This document shows, piece by piece, positions 1 through 13,489 of a DNA stretch of 64,000 nucleotides. Under the pieces are notes generated by a model that was given only the letters and a program-made list of their open reading frames with translations, had not been told where the DNA came from and searched no databases. The position numbers and the translations under genes are program-made. Source of the DNA: Ptiloglossa arizonensis (lineage: Eukaryota; Arthropoda; Insecta; Hymenoptera; Colletidae); assembly GCF_051014685.1 (NCBI RefSeq), contig NC_135055.1:13132001-13196000 (forward strand), given 5' to 3'. Numbering within the stretch: position 1 is the stretch's first letter; each line of letters begins with the position of its first letter.

Positions 1-1014
1 AATATCGATAATGTTTTTTTTCTTCAAATGGAACCTTTCTTTAGATTAAATTGGACATGTGTTTGTTAAATTAGTTGTAGTTACTATTTCTCCATGTTTT
101 GAGCGAAGAAACGAATGCTGATACAAACGAAACGTTATAAACAGTGAATTTGACAGATAAATATGTACGTATTGTAGATCTTTAGATAATTATTGTTACA
201 TTTTACGAACCCTGACGCCATTATCCATCTATCTAGAACTATTTTGTTTAACAACGATGTAAAACGGTATTCTGTTTTTATAGGGTTATCTTATTTAAAA
301 ATATGCTTCTTTAGAATATTTATTTGAAATACGCAGTATTAAATTTACAATATTTTATATTTTTCAGTTTAGTCTCGTTTTTCTTTCGATCATTGTTTGA
401 CAACTGTTCGCCCACGTAACCATATTAAACGTTAATTTGTGATTTAAATCGCGCAGAGATGCTCGAGATTTTAATAAATACATGGTAACAATATTATAAC
501 GACGAAGCTTCTGAAATTAATCTCCGTTCTCATGTTCCAAATTTCTAAAAATTGCTCAGACAGCGTTCGAAGAAACTGAGACGCGATAAAAGAATTATTC
601 GTCGTCGCAGTTCGTGCTCCAAACTGCTTCTGAAGCGACTTTAATTTAGAAATGTTGGTTAAGAACACACAAAAAAGGTCCCCTGTCAGAAACGGTATTA
701 ATTGTGACGAATTTCAGCTTGACGAACAGAGATATCGTTGTGCCACGTTTACGAAAATACCTCGACAAAAATTACTACCATTAGTACGTTAATTTAAATA
801 CGTCAATTTAATATCAAGTATGAACGTTGCATCGAAAAAATTCATTAGAATTTGAATAATTATTATCAAAATCGTTAAGTAATTCGGTTTCTCGATCTAA
901 AATATAAATTAAAAGATACGAAAATGCTTAACAAATAGTAAAATTCAATTTTGTATAATTCTGAGCCCCAAATGGAAAAATTTTATTCCATATTTTCGAT
1001 TTATTTTCCCACAG
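1..1014. other. AT-rich noncoding stretch
   Basis: AT-rich sequence without a convincing exon, RNA gene or repeat. The last 40 bases are a T-rich tract leading into the acceptor of the candidate exon at 1,015. Confidence 0.6.
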
Positions 1015-1114
1015 AGATCGTGATTTTTCAATTGTACCAGGATTTCGGAAACACCCCGTACATGTTGCATTGGACACTGTCCAATGTCTTCGCAATTCAG
1101 CATGAGGACAATAG
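1015..1114 (+). CDS. Candidate internal exon of an unrecognised gene
   Basis: Seen: a T-rich tract ends in CCCACAG at 1,008-1,014, and the segment ends AATAG followed by GTACGT at 1,115, a good donor. The 100 nt between are open in the frame that reads FQLYQDFGNTPYMLHW, with the first codon split by the upstream intron. Over 32 codons, GC is about 44% at position 1, 22% at position 2 and 62% at position 3, the order expected of real coding DNA and unlike most of the window. I do not recognise the protein. It is rich in aromatic and hydrophobic residues but too short to call a membrane segment. No partner exon is visible nearby, so introns would be very long. Odd: it contains a 9-bp inverted repeat around one base (CATTGGACA / TGTCCAATG), and its complement includes a GGGGTGTTTCC word like those at transposon ends. 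A mobile-element fragment is therefore the main alternative. Confidence 0.42.
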
Positions 1115-4100
1115 GTACGTGACCTCGAAACGTATGTCTTCTTACAAATTTATTTCGTTCATATTTTAAATAGTAGTAAATACAAAAATTTGTCGTATCG
1201 ATTTTGAGACGTATGTATATTTATCATGATTTTCTGGTTTCATTTTATAAGTACTACCACTTTGTTAACCGAGTACTTACAACATTGGGGTAAAGGGATA
1301 CTTAGCATAAAAAGGTGCCGAGTAAACGCGATAATTTATATTAAAATATGCGAGTTGTGAATCGAGTAAACGCGAATCATCTGCAACGCTATAAATACAT
1401 CTTCCTCGTCGTACTGTCTCATTGTTTAAACCAGCCACGTGTTGATCGCTTTCGAAATGCTAAAGACCTCGATCAAATGCTATTCGCCTCTTAAGCCAGC
1501 GCTTCCACAAATATACGAATCCTTTACCCTCGAACGGACTCATTATTTTTACACTCGACCCAGATTGCATAACCGTTCTCCAATTACTCCAATAACGATA
1601 AATTAATAAAACTCGGTCCCCGATATCGTCGTTAATCTAATAGCGTTCACGCGACCAGCGAATAAAATCTGAAAAATAAATCTCGCGACACCGTTAAGGC
1701 GACGTCGAAGCGACAAAATGACTTCGAGGAAATACTAATGTAATAATTTGCACCTGCCCGATTCGGTGCAGATAAGTCATGCTAAAATACGCTCGAGGGG
1801 CACGCCGAGGAATCAGCTGCGCACTGAATTGCAAATGAGGCCAGAATAACGAAAATACAGCGAAACTGCGAACCGTGAAATCGTGAATCTCGTATCACCA
1901 GGTTCCGATCTAATCGGATAAAAATCGATCGCGTTTAAGGTTTCGTCGTAATTCAAAAGTGCAGCGCAATTGCATCCTCGCGCCACTTATTGCATCGTAA
2001 CGTAAAATTCATCGTGATGAATAAATATTACAAATTATTGATCTTTTCACAGACGAATCAGTCGATGATAGTAGAAAGCCTCTATATTGAACTAAACAAA
2101 CAAACAAATTTTACAAAACTGTATCTAAGAACTCCCAAAAAGTGAATATACTTGGTATTTTTTTAAACTTCTTCCTACGGTGCATCACTAATGTTCCAGC
2201 ATCGTTAGAAACGATAATCCTCGTAGAAAAATGGAAAGAGGACATTGCAAACTGTGCAGTGATATCGACGAAAATGACAATAGTTTTCTGTAATTTAATT
2301 ACAAATAAAAATATTCGTATACGGAACGAAACTAACGCACGTAAGGGAAGACATCTAGAGACACATCCAAGAGAAACAAATAAAAGTGTTCCAACCGAGA
2401 TAAGATCGAGTTGACTGACCATGCAGCTGTGTGCACACACGTGATCAGGGCAAATGCGTTTAAAATTATTCGCAACCAAGTCACGAGAATCACGAGTCGA
2501 GTCAAGAGCTGCCGGCTATTCGTGAAGGCTTCGGGTAATATCGGACGAACACCTGTACACGTGCATCCCACCACCTGAGCCACCTGAACTAACCTAACCT
2601 AACGACTACCTGCACGGAACCAGAGACGCCACGCACCTGCATCCAGAATCGATCTTCAAATACTGCATACATCGTTGAAACCACGATAAAGATTGTTCGG
2701 TAATGATTCTGCAACGATACTGACTTTCATCGTGGGATCGAATCACTGTCCGATTTATTGCACGGTCACCGGAAAGTTGCAATCGCTATCACGATTCAAG
2801 AAGTACGTTTCCTTGGTAAATATAAGCGAAAGTGGTTGACATGCAACGAACAATTATGTACGACCGTGTTCGTTAATGTTTCGTGTTACGGTCGTGTCTT
2901 ACGCGCGGAATATACGATGTTGATTTATAACGATAACGGTAGCCGGAGTGATTAATAAATTTATACGAACGAGCACTGATCAAGATTATAAAGTCTTACG
3001 CGGCGTATTACAATTGAGAAGATTAGTCTACGATCGAACACTACGGTCATGGTCGTAACAAGACGATCGCGTATGAAAATAAAATTTAACCAGGAGTCTT
3101 GTTGTTCGACAAATTAGTTTTGCTAGTCGACTTTGCCAAATTGAGAATAGTACGTGGAAGCGATCAAATTATATCGACGAGTAACTCATTTGCGGAGGGA
3201 TATATTTAGAGGTGTTTTTTCTTGAGAATACTTCTAATGATTTTTTAATAATTTTATATATTAATTGTAAAAGTTTGATTTTTATAAAAATAAAATAAAT
3301 GTCAAAGTATGGTCTTGAAAAGAATCCATACTTTGAATTCATTTCGAACTCGTGAATACCTCAAACTTAGCATTTGATATAGATACTTTTCTTATAGCTG
3401 GTTTAGAGCAACAGTGCTGAAATCATAAAAATTAACCTCTTCAAAAAATGAATTATTTTGTTTGAAATAAATAAATATTCAAACTGGTACTGACCTGTAA
3501 TATCTACCAATCATTTGCCTATGCTGTTGTATTATATTATCGAGAAATTTATTTACGAATATTCCCTTACAATTTTCAGTCATTAATTCCATCTTACGAT
3601 AAATAAAGAAAAGCTAAGAACTAAACGTACAGGTAATGGCTGGTATCCTCGAACAGATTAATAAATCCCAAAGATATTTATCACATTCCCACGAGGATAT
3701 TCGTAAAGTTAAAAGGTACGAAAACTTTATCGAACGTCATGTGAATTGCCAATGTTTCTTTATCAAATTATCGTATTTGGTACAGAGGATCCACAATGAG
3801 GGAAGAAAACGATGAAACGAGTCGATCTTCCGATAACATTCAAACGCTACGTTACATTTACGACAAGCGCCGATTCTGAGATCAGGTACAGTTCAATCCT
3901 TATCGCGTGTGTAACTTTGCTCCCTTAATTCCCTTGTCTACTAGAAGACCCCCATTTTCCTCCTCGAGTTTAATTAAATCCTCCAGAAAATTGCGGATGT
4001 AATAATGAACGAAGAATGAGACGATCGATGAAAATTTTTTCACATAAAATTACCTACAACTCCCCCGCCCGGATCGGTGTTCAAAATTTAAATCGATCCT

Positions 4101-7100
4101 TGCGCTAAAAATTCTTATCAAACGATAACGATCGATGAATTATAAATCTTTCGAAAGGAAGTGTCTATCAATTTTAATAAAAACTTATCGAAGCTCCTTA
4201 GAGTTCAATTTATCTCTCACTTTTGAGAAACCGAAACGAAAGTTCAAGATTGACGTTGATGTTCTCCGTCGACCGGTAATCAATTCGATAAACAATGTTG
4301 CGAAACTTCGCTCGAGAGATTTTTAATCGTACAACTCGAATTTATGTATTTTTGTTGTAAATTGGATCGCGTAACTGGCACGTCGGATCCGAACGTTCCT
4401 CTTAAACGGATCTGAACCAATTTCGTCACGATCGTGATATAAATTCAAACTGCAAATGAAATTTCATTCAAAGGGCATCAACTTTCCATCGAAATGTAAT
4501 TTCACGAGGGCAAGATCGCGTCCGCATCACTGCACGCGATCTAGAAGCGTAACACGGATCGTACGCGTTTTACATAGTTCGTGTTAGATATCAGTTTAAT
4601 AGACAACCCTCGTATCAGATGAGGTAAGTGGGTATTTGTAGATACGAAAATGCGTTAATGACCTGCCCTGAGATGCAGAAGCACGGCGGATGGTTCGGCA
4701 AGGCGCAATTTACTGGCCACGTAGTTAAATCGAAACTCGAGTGTAATATCGTAGGTTGTCACGCTTGTCGTGCAACTATTTTTTCTTCCCTTACCCATGG
4801 GAAATTGAACGATGAATGCTATCAAGATTTTCATTAGTTACGTGAGAATTTCTTCTCGACCGTAAAATCTAATCGCGTCAGGAATTGAAACATTTAAAAA
4901 GAAGCGTGATTCGCGCGCATCTTAACGAGGCGAATCAGCCACGGTAATTATTTTAATAACTGTCATTACTGAATTATAATAACACACCGTCTTAGGTATT
5001 TACGATTATAGTCGATTGCGATGAGATTGCGATTCCGATGCAAAAGGAATCAGAAAATTTCGCTGAAAAAATTTCAATCTATCCGCGCTGCGAAAATTAA
5101 TTAACAGATTGGTTACGTTGTTTTTGGTTAATACTTGTCAGAAGCGGATTAAATGTGACCTGTCGCTTTTTTATAAATATCCGATTGGTTACCACGATGT
5201 TACCTATGACGTGGTGAAATCTTTACGGAGACCTCGGGATTGTTTATAAAAAAACAAACAAACTCTAATCGTTTCCTCCAATTTCCATTATTCATTCACG
5301 TGTTTGACTATATAGTTTTTTCTCCCGTGTAAAAATCTATTTTGTATGATAATTTCTAATCTTAAATCAATCTAATCTTAAATCAGTTTTGAAGATTACA
5401 GTCAACAGATGAGAAAGATTCCATGTTTATTTCCAAAGAAATCGTTATAATTTTCACACCTACGAGTAAACAAATTCAATTCTAAACAGATATTTCGTTC
5501 GTAACTTTAAGGGTAGTTCTCACCCCTTGGACACGAACCGATGGAAAATGATACCGATTTCGATGCGCAAGTTCGATCGAAATTAAAGATTGTAAATTGT
5601 ACTTGTCGAGGAATAAATTTGTTTCTCCTAATTCATTTTTCTTCAACATATTCTTTCGCCATCAAGAAGAAGACAATTTTTCCGATACATCTCAAATGTT
5701 TTCATAATTCATACGTCCCGAAGCTCGCGACAAATATCGTCCTCCTTTATTTCCAAACACGAGTCTCCATAGGGAAAGCAGTCGTTGCACAGACACGGGT
5801 ATTTCTTTCGCCATAAATAACGCTGGTTGTCGCCACTCGCCATCCCCCATTGCTCCCTCCGAGGTGTAAATCGTCGAAGGTGGTTTCGGCGCATCGGTGA
5901 GTATGCGTGAACCGAGTTAATGCATTCTTCGCATCATCGGACCGCAACGTTCTTAACCTCATTCGTGACCGAGGTCGCAGCCAGAGTTCTTGATTTATCT
6001 CGCAGGCATCTCCTTGGTTGTGATGGAAATGCGTCGCGTCTATTATTGCACCGCTGCATGCATAATACAACGTCGCGCGGAGAGCCTTTCATTATAATTT
6101 TTTAAAGGAAATTTCTTACACAATGCTTAATAACCACGTTTCGGTATCGACGAACCGTTTGATTTCAAATGAAAATATTATGTCCTCGACGAACGAGAAA
6201 CTTTCTTCTTTAACGATACCTCTTCGTCTCGGTATAGTCTCTTACCAAGAATTTCAATTCGCTCGACGATCTATTCAGCCCACCCTTTACGCGACTTTTC
6301 ATCTGCAAACACTGCCTCGCTCAACTTCTGTAAACACAGTGTCAACTGTGCCCTACGAACCTTGTGTCATTCTAGCCTCCATATTCTCTACGAAGCTACC
6401 TAATGCTTGCATTACACTATCACAACCTTCACCGACCTTAAAAGGACGTAAATCCATTGCAATTTCTCAGCTCGGAGATTATATATTCATTCTGACGTTC
6501 AATCGTAACTTTTTTCAATCATTGGTGTTTTGCACAAACAGGTAGTATTGGTAGAATGGGTTGGTAGAGTATCTTTGGTCCTGAGGATCAATGTCAATTC
6601 CAAATTGTTCAATCTCTTTCGTTTAACGATATTTGAAGTCGACAGATGAGATCATTAACGTATTTGACGCATTGTTCGTGTATTATTGTACGATTATACA
6701 ACATTCTCCCGATACGTTATCGAAGGAAATAAATCGATGATAATACTCTGCGTGGCGAATTACCTTCTCACTGGAACGTATTTCTGACATTCGATACTTA
6801 TCTGACTCTTCGATAAGCTTGAACTATCGAAACATGGCTAGAATTACAAACGTCGCGCATAACAAGAGGGTTGTTATTCAAACTATATTGTACGAATGAA
6901 TCGATTTGACGTGTCCTGATCCAATGCCATTCAAATTCGTACGAGCTTTAAAATCGTAAAAATTAGGTATACATATTTGCAACGGACAACCTTTATATAT
7001 TTTCCATCTAAATTCTATTTTTGTTCCCATATTATTCCAATACGTTCGTTAATATCCGAAATTGCGTTATTCGTAGTTCGATCCGTAAATAAGGATTTCT

Positions 7101-7139
7101 TTGTAAATTGGAATTATAAAATGATACGACGAATAAATA
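1115..7139. other. Noncoding stretch, no gene supported
   Basis: Only short chance ORFs are visible. Small items are an 11-bp stem hairpin at 3,302-3,336, a 15-bp word repeated in tandem near 5,357-5,386, and two CCTAA units near 2,590. A strong-looking donor word (GAG then GTAAGT) at about 4,623 has no convincing exon upstream. Confidence 0.6.
3302..3336. repeat. Perfect 11-bp inverted repeat (hairpin)
   Basis: TCAAAGTATGG at 3,302-3,312 is followed, after a 13-nt spacer, by its exact complement CCATACTTTGA at 3,326-3,336. No T-run follows and no gene is adjacent, so no function is assigned. Stems of this size also arise by chance in 64 kb. Confidence 0.8.
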
Positions 7140-7720
7140 ATGATCTATGCGATCCTATCCACTGCAACCAGAAACGAGACAACAATTCAGTTGTCGTCGA
7201 CTTTCGTCGAGCTGGCTAGAGATTCGTTTGCGTGTTTCGACACCCGGAGCGTACGCGAGAATTCCTAACACCTTTTGGGATCGCGGTGACGAGGACGTGT
7301 TCCGATCCTGACATACGGGGTGGTCTATTTTTAGCCGTAAGAAGACGACCGTGGCAGAAAAAACCGGCAAGGAAGAAGACGCGAAGAAGTGGCGTGGAAG
7401 TCGCTGGTAAGGCAAAGTGCGTCTGACTGCGCCGGGGCGGGAGGGCTAATTAATTGCCGGCGTGCTAATTAAGGGCACGAAACGAAGTGTCGTGGCGCTC
7501 TATTTGCGCGGCACGCGGCGGGGAAGCTGGAGATACAGAAGCCAAGCTGTTTGAAACTGTTTGCAACCTTCCAAGTTCAGTCAGCTTCCATCGAGTCTCA
7601 TTAGTCCTTAATCGCGTCGCCTTCGCGACTACCAACTCGAACTCGAATGTTTCGTTGCGTTTGGACGCGTTTGAGCAGCGGTTCGCGCGAAATTCTGCTT
7701 CATCGTTTGTTTATCGCTGA
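7140..7720. promoter_or_regulatory. CpG-dense island with TAATTA and MEF2-type words
   Basis: Base composition shifts to CpG-rich relative to both flanks. CTATTTTTAG at 7,325-7,334 fits the MEF2 consensus YTAWWWWTAR. Two TAATTA-type homeodomain words lie at about 7,446-7,471 around a GCCGGCG core. Short open frames on both strands have no splice support. An enhancer or CpG-rich promoter is plausible; conservation cannot be judged here. Confidence 0.3.
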
Positions 7721-9850
7721 GTGAAATCGAGCCTGGAGATTGGATCGTAAATCGCTGTAACCGGTGGGAACAAATTAAAGCGAGAATTATTCGATAAAAA
7801 GTCACTGCTCGAAAGCGGCTACTATAACGGATAAGCGATTTCCAACGAGTCGTCGGCAATCGGAAAAAAGTTTATATCTACTTAAGGGGTGGAAACGATA
7901 CGAATCTGTGCAAGTACGGAACAGGCTTTACGACTCGGTCTGTACCTGGCGTTGGAAGTACCACAAGGTAAACTTCGTTTAAAATGTAAATAAGAAATAA
8001 TTTTATGCGAAATAACACGTTTCTGTGGATTCGAAGGCGAGAACGATGCGAATTTCTGCGCGGGCCAAACTTTACGGGTTACCGTTGGTAACCGAGGTGA
8101 ATAAAAAGTAATTATTTTAAATAATATTCCAGCCGTCCACCTACAGCGATGTTACTCGAAAACGAACGGAATATCGATTAACTTCGAACAATGGAACCAT
8201 TGTATTGACTTTCATTTTTTCTTTTTCGTATCGACGAAAGATAATGGCTAAGATAATTCCTTGGGATATTTTCAAATTTATTCCATAATACATAAATTTA
8301 CAAAGCGTTAAAATCTATTAAACGTGTGTACTCTGATTTTGCCGATAATTTAAAGGGTTGAAACGTCTCTCGAAAGTTCACCGACCGTGATATTCTATTC
8401 ACTGTTTACTTTGAAATTATTCGTCGAATCGAGAAACGTTTTGGTCAACGCTTCTCGAGTTTGAGCGCAAAATCGTATCCAAATAACGATGAAAATGGTG
8501 CAATTATCGGTACGAGCGAAGAAATAAATAACGCGAAGTAAGAATCTCCTCTTAAAATTATCGTAGAATTTTATCAACCATTTGTATCGATTACTTCATC
8601 GATATTACAGCGACTTTCGTAACCGTTTTCATGTTTCTTACACCTAACACCCCTTTAAAAGCAACCGCGTATCTTATACCACTTGGGCTCGATTGAATTC
8701 AAACATCGACTCAACGGCGCGCAACTGAGCGTTATTAATATCTATAAATTACCGAATAAAATGTTTAGAAAAGTATGCGTACCTCCGTTAGCTCGTTGAG
8801 GTGATTGCCTCTTAATGTTCGCGTTTCCTTTTTTAATCCGTTCCTCTTCCAGCACGTTCGATACGAGAAACAAATGAAAAAGTAAATCGAAGTAAACGTT
8901 GCGTAAACTTTTCACGAGGGGCCGTAATCTGGCCTCGGATCGATCAAGATTGCCACGCAGACGAGTGTAATTAGCGACTACGTAGTCTAATTAATGGACA
9001 CCGCGACGTTAGAGGCAGCTCGGTTCCTTCTCGGACTGGTAACTTCTCTCCCCTTTCCAGATGTCAGAGCTACGCTCCGAGTTTCTCACGAGCCACGATT
9101 CAGGAACACGCGATCCGCGTCTCCTCGTACGGGAATAATAATAAGTAAACTAAAGACGCGCGTCGTTCCTCTATTTTATCAACGTGTGTCCGGTGCGACG
9201 CATGGAAACGAGGCTGAGGGTAGACAGGAAGACAACGAAGCGAGGAACCGACGACTCCCCCGCGCGTTCAGTTGTCGATGCACCGCACGTTAATTACTAA
9301 CCCAGATAATAAATACTGCGACCGAACGAACAGGAAGCGCACGAAAGACGGACGAATTTAATAATAAATTGCCCCCTTTTGTCGCAATTCCCTTACGCGT
9401 TACGAGCCTAACGGAAAATGTTTCACGTACCGAAAGTATTCATTTCGAGGTGCGTAACACAGTTGAATAGTAACGAGAAAAAGAAACGAATGTTCGATTA
9501 ATGACGTGGTTTTATTGTTGGCGTACAATAACCCGTCGTATACATTCACGTCATACTCTACCCATTGTAGTACGATCGCACAAAAGCACCACTGTTAATT
9601 TACGCCTGACCTCGATATTTTCGCATTATTACTATTTGATCGTTTAAAAGGAATGGGTCTGAAGAGCATTGTTAACGGAGGCACGACCGTGCCGCCAGAA
9701 TTACGGCAGGGAACTCCGGAAACACAATCGCGGCTTCGATAAATTGAATAATTTTTCTCGGGTTCGTGAACCCCGGTCGAAAGAATTCCGGAAAAATAAA
9801 TCGACGTTTCGACCGGCCAACGAACCTTGCTTCGGACTGCAATCTTCGAT
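7721..9850. other. Noncoding stretch
   Basis: No feature recognised. The open frame at 8,994-9,293 is a CpG-rich chance frame rich in Arg and Thr. Confidence 0.55.
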
Positions 9851-10056
9851 AGATTACTTGAAATGTATTGATTTTGATTATTAGAAGATACTATTGGAGA
9901 TTCCTTGAAATATAGTGAATTTGATTATTATAAGTTACTATTGGAGATTTCGTGGAATATATTGATTTTAATTATTTTTAGTTACTACTACAGATACTTT
10001 GGAATACACTGATTTTGATTGTTATAAGTTACTGTTATAGATTTCTTGGAATAAGT
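9851..10056 (+). repeat. 47-bp tandem repeat, four full copies plus a partial
   Basis: Units start at 9,851, 9,898, 9,945 and 9,992 with a constant 47-bp period, and a partial fifth begins at 10,039. Each starts AGATT/AGATA, contains a GGAATA/GAAATA word and TGATTTTGATTATTATAAG, and ends ACTATTGG or a variant. Units have diverged by several substitutions, but I see no length change between them, so mutation has been mainly by substitution. Confidence 0.92.
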
Positions 10057-12820
10057 ACAGGTTTACAATTTTTATATTATTTTTCCTTAACGAATATTTT
10101 ATTCTCTCGAAGACAACAAAATTCATTCATGGTCGAAACGTCCGATTGATAAATAATTTCCAATTATATCGTTATAAATTGATTATTACAAATCCACGTT
10201 CATGATTTTTACACTTTTCCTTTAATTAACATTTATCGTTCGACAAAGCCAACCAAGATGCGACTCATTCGTCCTTTTTAATTTTTGGCGCGCGTTAAAT
10301 CCAAAGCGGATTTCCCTTACAAGGAAAGCCCTGTATTTCGAACACCTCGTCGAAAATGAAAAATCCAGCGAAGGACGATGAAAATCGTTCGCGGTTGAAT
10401 TTACAAAATTTTCGACACTCGGTCTCGGTCAAGCCCTAAAAAGGACACGTTTTCGTTTCGCGGCACAACGCATTCCACGAAATACGTGTTATTCATCGCG
10501 ACAACGGGTCGTCGTATGCAATTTGCACACAATCCGACTCGCGCTTTCTTTATCCGTCGAGATCTTGCGCGAAATTTCATCCAGCCGCGTTTTAATGCTC
10601 GTCCTCGTTGCGCGCCAGAAACGACACAACCGGAGCAACGCGTTCCATTGGACATTTCGCGTTCGACGTGACAAAAGTTCACGCAAATCGCGGAACGAAC
10701 CGGGAATTCACGCTGTTCCGTACCGTTCCCCGTCTTAATTACTCCGCGAGCATCTAATTAATTCCGGCGAGGCACTGGTTTCTTGGAAGGAAAGTACTCT
10801 CCGCTCGGGCTCGAGGCGTGTCGAAAAAGTGCGAGTACTCGGGTTTACAGTTTTAATTGAGTCATTTATCGAAACACGCAAATTAGCGTTCGCTTTATGC
10901 GGAAATTAGCGCTACCCTCCGGTACTCCCGCAGCACCGTTACAAATTTTTCTTCCAATGGTGTATAATTTTTTATTACCACTCGCGTACGTGGACGAGTT
11001 CTGCCCTATCTGGATTGCCGATGTGCCGTTTCGTTTATCGAATTGTGTCAAATTAACCGATCGAAATCGATCGATTCTGAAAAATGTAAACGTCGAACGA
11101 AATTATACGCAACTCACGAGTAGATAATTACATACGAATTTATATTTATTCATTCCTGGAAGATTCGTATCGAAATGCGTATCAACTTTCATCGGGTGTT
11201 CGTTCGTTCGTTAAATTATACAAAAGTTGATTTAAAAAATTGATCGATCTCGAGAAATGTAAAAATAAAAGAATCGTACGCAATTTAAAATGTGCGTGTA
11301 TAATTACACGCGACTGTACGTGTATTACTAATTTTAACATTTCTATAAGGTTACGTATACTTACTGTCGATTAGAAGATTTACGTTGAATATTACAAACG
11401 TCGCTCACTGTGGTGGCAAATAGCGTTTAAACTCGAGCGATAGTAATTTTAATCGAAACTGTCTAAAATTGTTTATAAAGAAGAAAAGAACGGCCATAGT
11501 CGATAAATTTTAATTTCGCAAGAAGAAAGAACGTACTTCAACGGTACAATCTCGATATTTTTTATTCTCAAACTTCATTACTCCGACGAATTTTCTTCTA
11601 AAAAATTACACATTCTGTTCGGAGAAACGAAGTGGATCTACAATTTTCAATAGATCGATTGTCTTAATTTAGTTTATAACGAACATTTGACTCGGTCGTT
11701 TTGGCACTTTGGTTTCTCGTATCGATAGACTCGGTGCAATAACACGAATCGACGAACAAATCCCGTTACAACTTACACTATAAACGGAAACGCAAACGTC
11801 AGGTTACTTTTCCTTTCGCGAGAAAACATTTGCTCGACTGGTGAATTAATACGTTCACTCGCGAAGCCACGTGCACTCGAAAAATCCAGTTTCACATGCG
11901 ACCGGTAGCCGGAGACACGATTCGTTTAAAATATGTCATTTTATTTCTACCTAACCGAATATTTCGTCACCTACGGACAGTTCGTTCAATTGAATCTACA
12001 AGTGACTTATTCGCGTCTACCGAATCCAGAACGAAACTTTCGTCCTTTTTCTAGATATTTACCAGTTCCTTTTCACTTCTCGCACAAATTGGCTACACTG
12101 TTCCAATTAGAAAGCTGAGAAATGTTCCTGTATTCAAATCAGATCTACTCGCTTCCCAATTTAATTGCACCGGTCTGGTTATTAAAATTAGTAACCACTC
12201 TATTGCATAATTTACACGATAGGAAACTTAATAAATGCAACACGTGTAACGATCACCGAGGAAATTTTACAAAATTTGCGCACGATGTCCCCACACGAGG
12301 ACATTCAACAGTTCTGCGAGTTCAGTCGCGCGGTTTTTGATTCGAATATCAATTAATTCGCAAACGTGTGAACGATCTGAATTTATGAGGAATAAATCCG
12401 TTTCAGGAGCGTGAAATAAAGTACGGAGAACAGAGAATGGAAAAATAGAATTCTCTGAAGGATCGTTTATATCGTTTCGTTCAGAGTTACCTCGAGTTCT
12501 TATCGGTTCTCATCAGCGGGTACTTATTTCGTACATAATGCGCATTATTTACAACATATTCCGATGGATTCACCCCACATAAATAAGCGACCAAGGAAAC
12601 GATGCATTTTCGAGATTACATAAGTTTAACACTGTCAAGTTTGAACAGTGCGCGCACTGTTGCGCAAATTCCAAACCACGTCGAATAAACGATACTAGTG
12701 GCGAGGATGATTCCGTTTCGTGTATCCGGGTAGAAATTATTTCCTATATCCGGGTGATACGATAGTCGATTATTTCGGTAGGATACGATCTCGCGTGTTG
12801 CTCGATTTACGACTATATGT
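10057..12820. other. Noncoding stretch with a CpG-denser middle
   Basis: About 10,260-11,130 is richer in CpG and carries a CTAATTAATT word at about 10,754. Overlapping short frames occur on both strands there, the usual product of stop-poor CpG-rich DNA. No exon is supported. The remainder is plain AT-rich sequence. Confidence 0.55.
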
Positions 12821-12989
12821 TCATATACGGTGCTAGTAATTGCTCGAACACTATTCTAAAATATGTCAGTAAGTATTTGAAATATATTGACTTCTTTTCC
12901 GTTGCTGCTAGATTTAAGTTTCTAGTGTTCCGTGTTGTACATTCTTACGATTAATCCTTCTTTCTTTGTATTCTAAAGGATTTAAATCG
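12821..12989 (+). mobile_element. Non-LTR retrotransposon 3' end, 5'-truncated copy A
   Basis: This segment aligns along its length with 58,033-58,205, where it lies just downstream of a reverse-transcriptase relic. Shared blocks include ACTATTCTAAAATAT, GCTAG.CTTAAGTTTC (here with small changes), ACATTCTTA, TTCTTCTTTCTT, and a final GTATTC.AAAGGATTTA.TTCGTAAG. It is followed directly by a simple TAAG/TAAA repeat, as expected for the 3' tail of insect LINEs. The reverse-transcriptase part is absent, so the insertion is severely 5'-truncated. No target-site duplication was identified. Confidence 0.75.
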
Positions 12990-13172
12990 TAAGTAAGTAA
13001 ATAAGTAAACAAGTAATGAAGTAATGAAATAAATAAGTAAACAAGTAAGTAAGTAAATAAGTAAATAAGTAAATAAGTAAATAAGTAAATAAGTAAATAA
13101 GTAAATAAATAATAGATAATACCAAATAAGTAAATATTGAATAATAATAAATAAATAAATAAATAAATAATA
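12990..13172 (+). repeat. (TAAGTAAA)n / (TAAA)n microsatellite, retrotransposon tail
   Basis: About 180 nt of TAAG and TAAA units with occasional TAAACAAG and TAATGAAG variants, ending in pure AAAT units. It follows the LINE 3' end with no gap and is best read as an expanded insertion tail. The long Leu/Tyr-rich minus-strand frames here are translations of the microsatellite, not genes. Confidence 0.95.
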
Positions 13173-13489
13173 TATACGAGGTTTTGTAACACTGATCAAT
13201 TTGTTCCCTCGTTTATGATTCCACGCATGCCTAATGAAGTCGTTTAATACAGATTATAATATTTGCTGATTATCCATGTATAATTATCAAGTATGTAACC
13301 TTCCCAGCTATCTGTTACCCGGAATAATTATATTCTTCGTTTACCCATAACGGAGGAAAGCGAAGAATAAATTATGTCCACCACGGGCAAGCGGATGACC
13401 AGACGTTATTATCGTTAACGAGTTGCAAAGATAAAACGAAGTGTAGAGGAAGGGAAAAGGAGGTTAAATAAAACTTTCGTTAACTAATG
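13173..13489. other. Noncoding stretch
   Basis: No feature recognised. Confidence 0.5.

Noticed and set aside
2586..2605. CCTAACCTAA, like the insect telomere repeat TTAGG
   Set aside because: Only about two units; expected by chance.
4620..4837. Strong GTAAGT donor word at about 4,623 and an open frame after it
   Set aside because: No acceptor or coding signal upstream of the donor, and the following frame lacks a good donor.
12914..13199. Leu/Tyr-rich minus-strand frames resembling membrane proteins
   Set aside because: They are translations of the TAAG/TAAA microsatellite.
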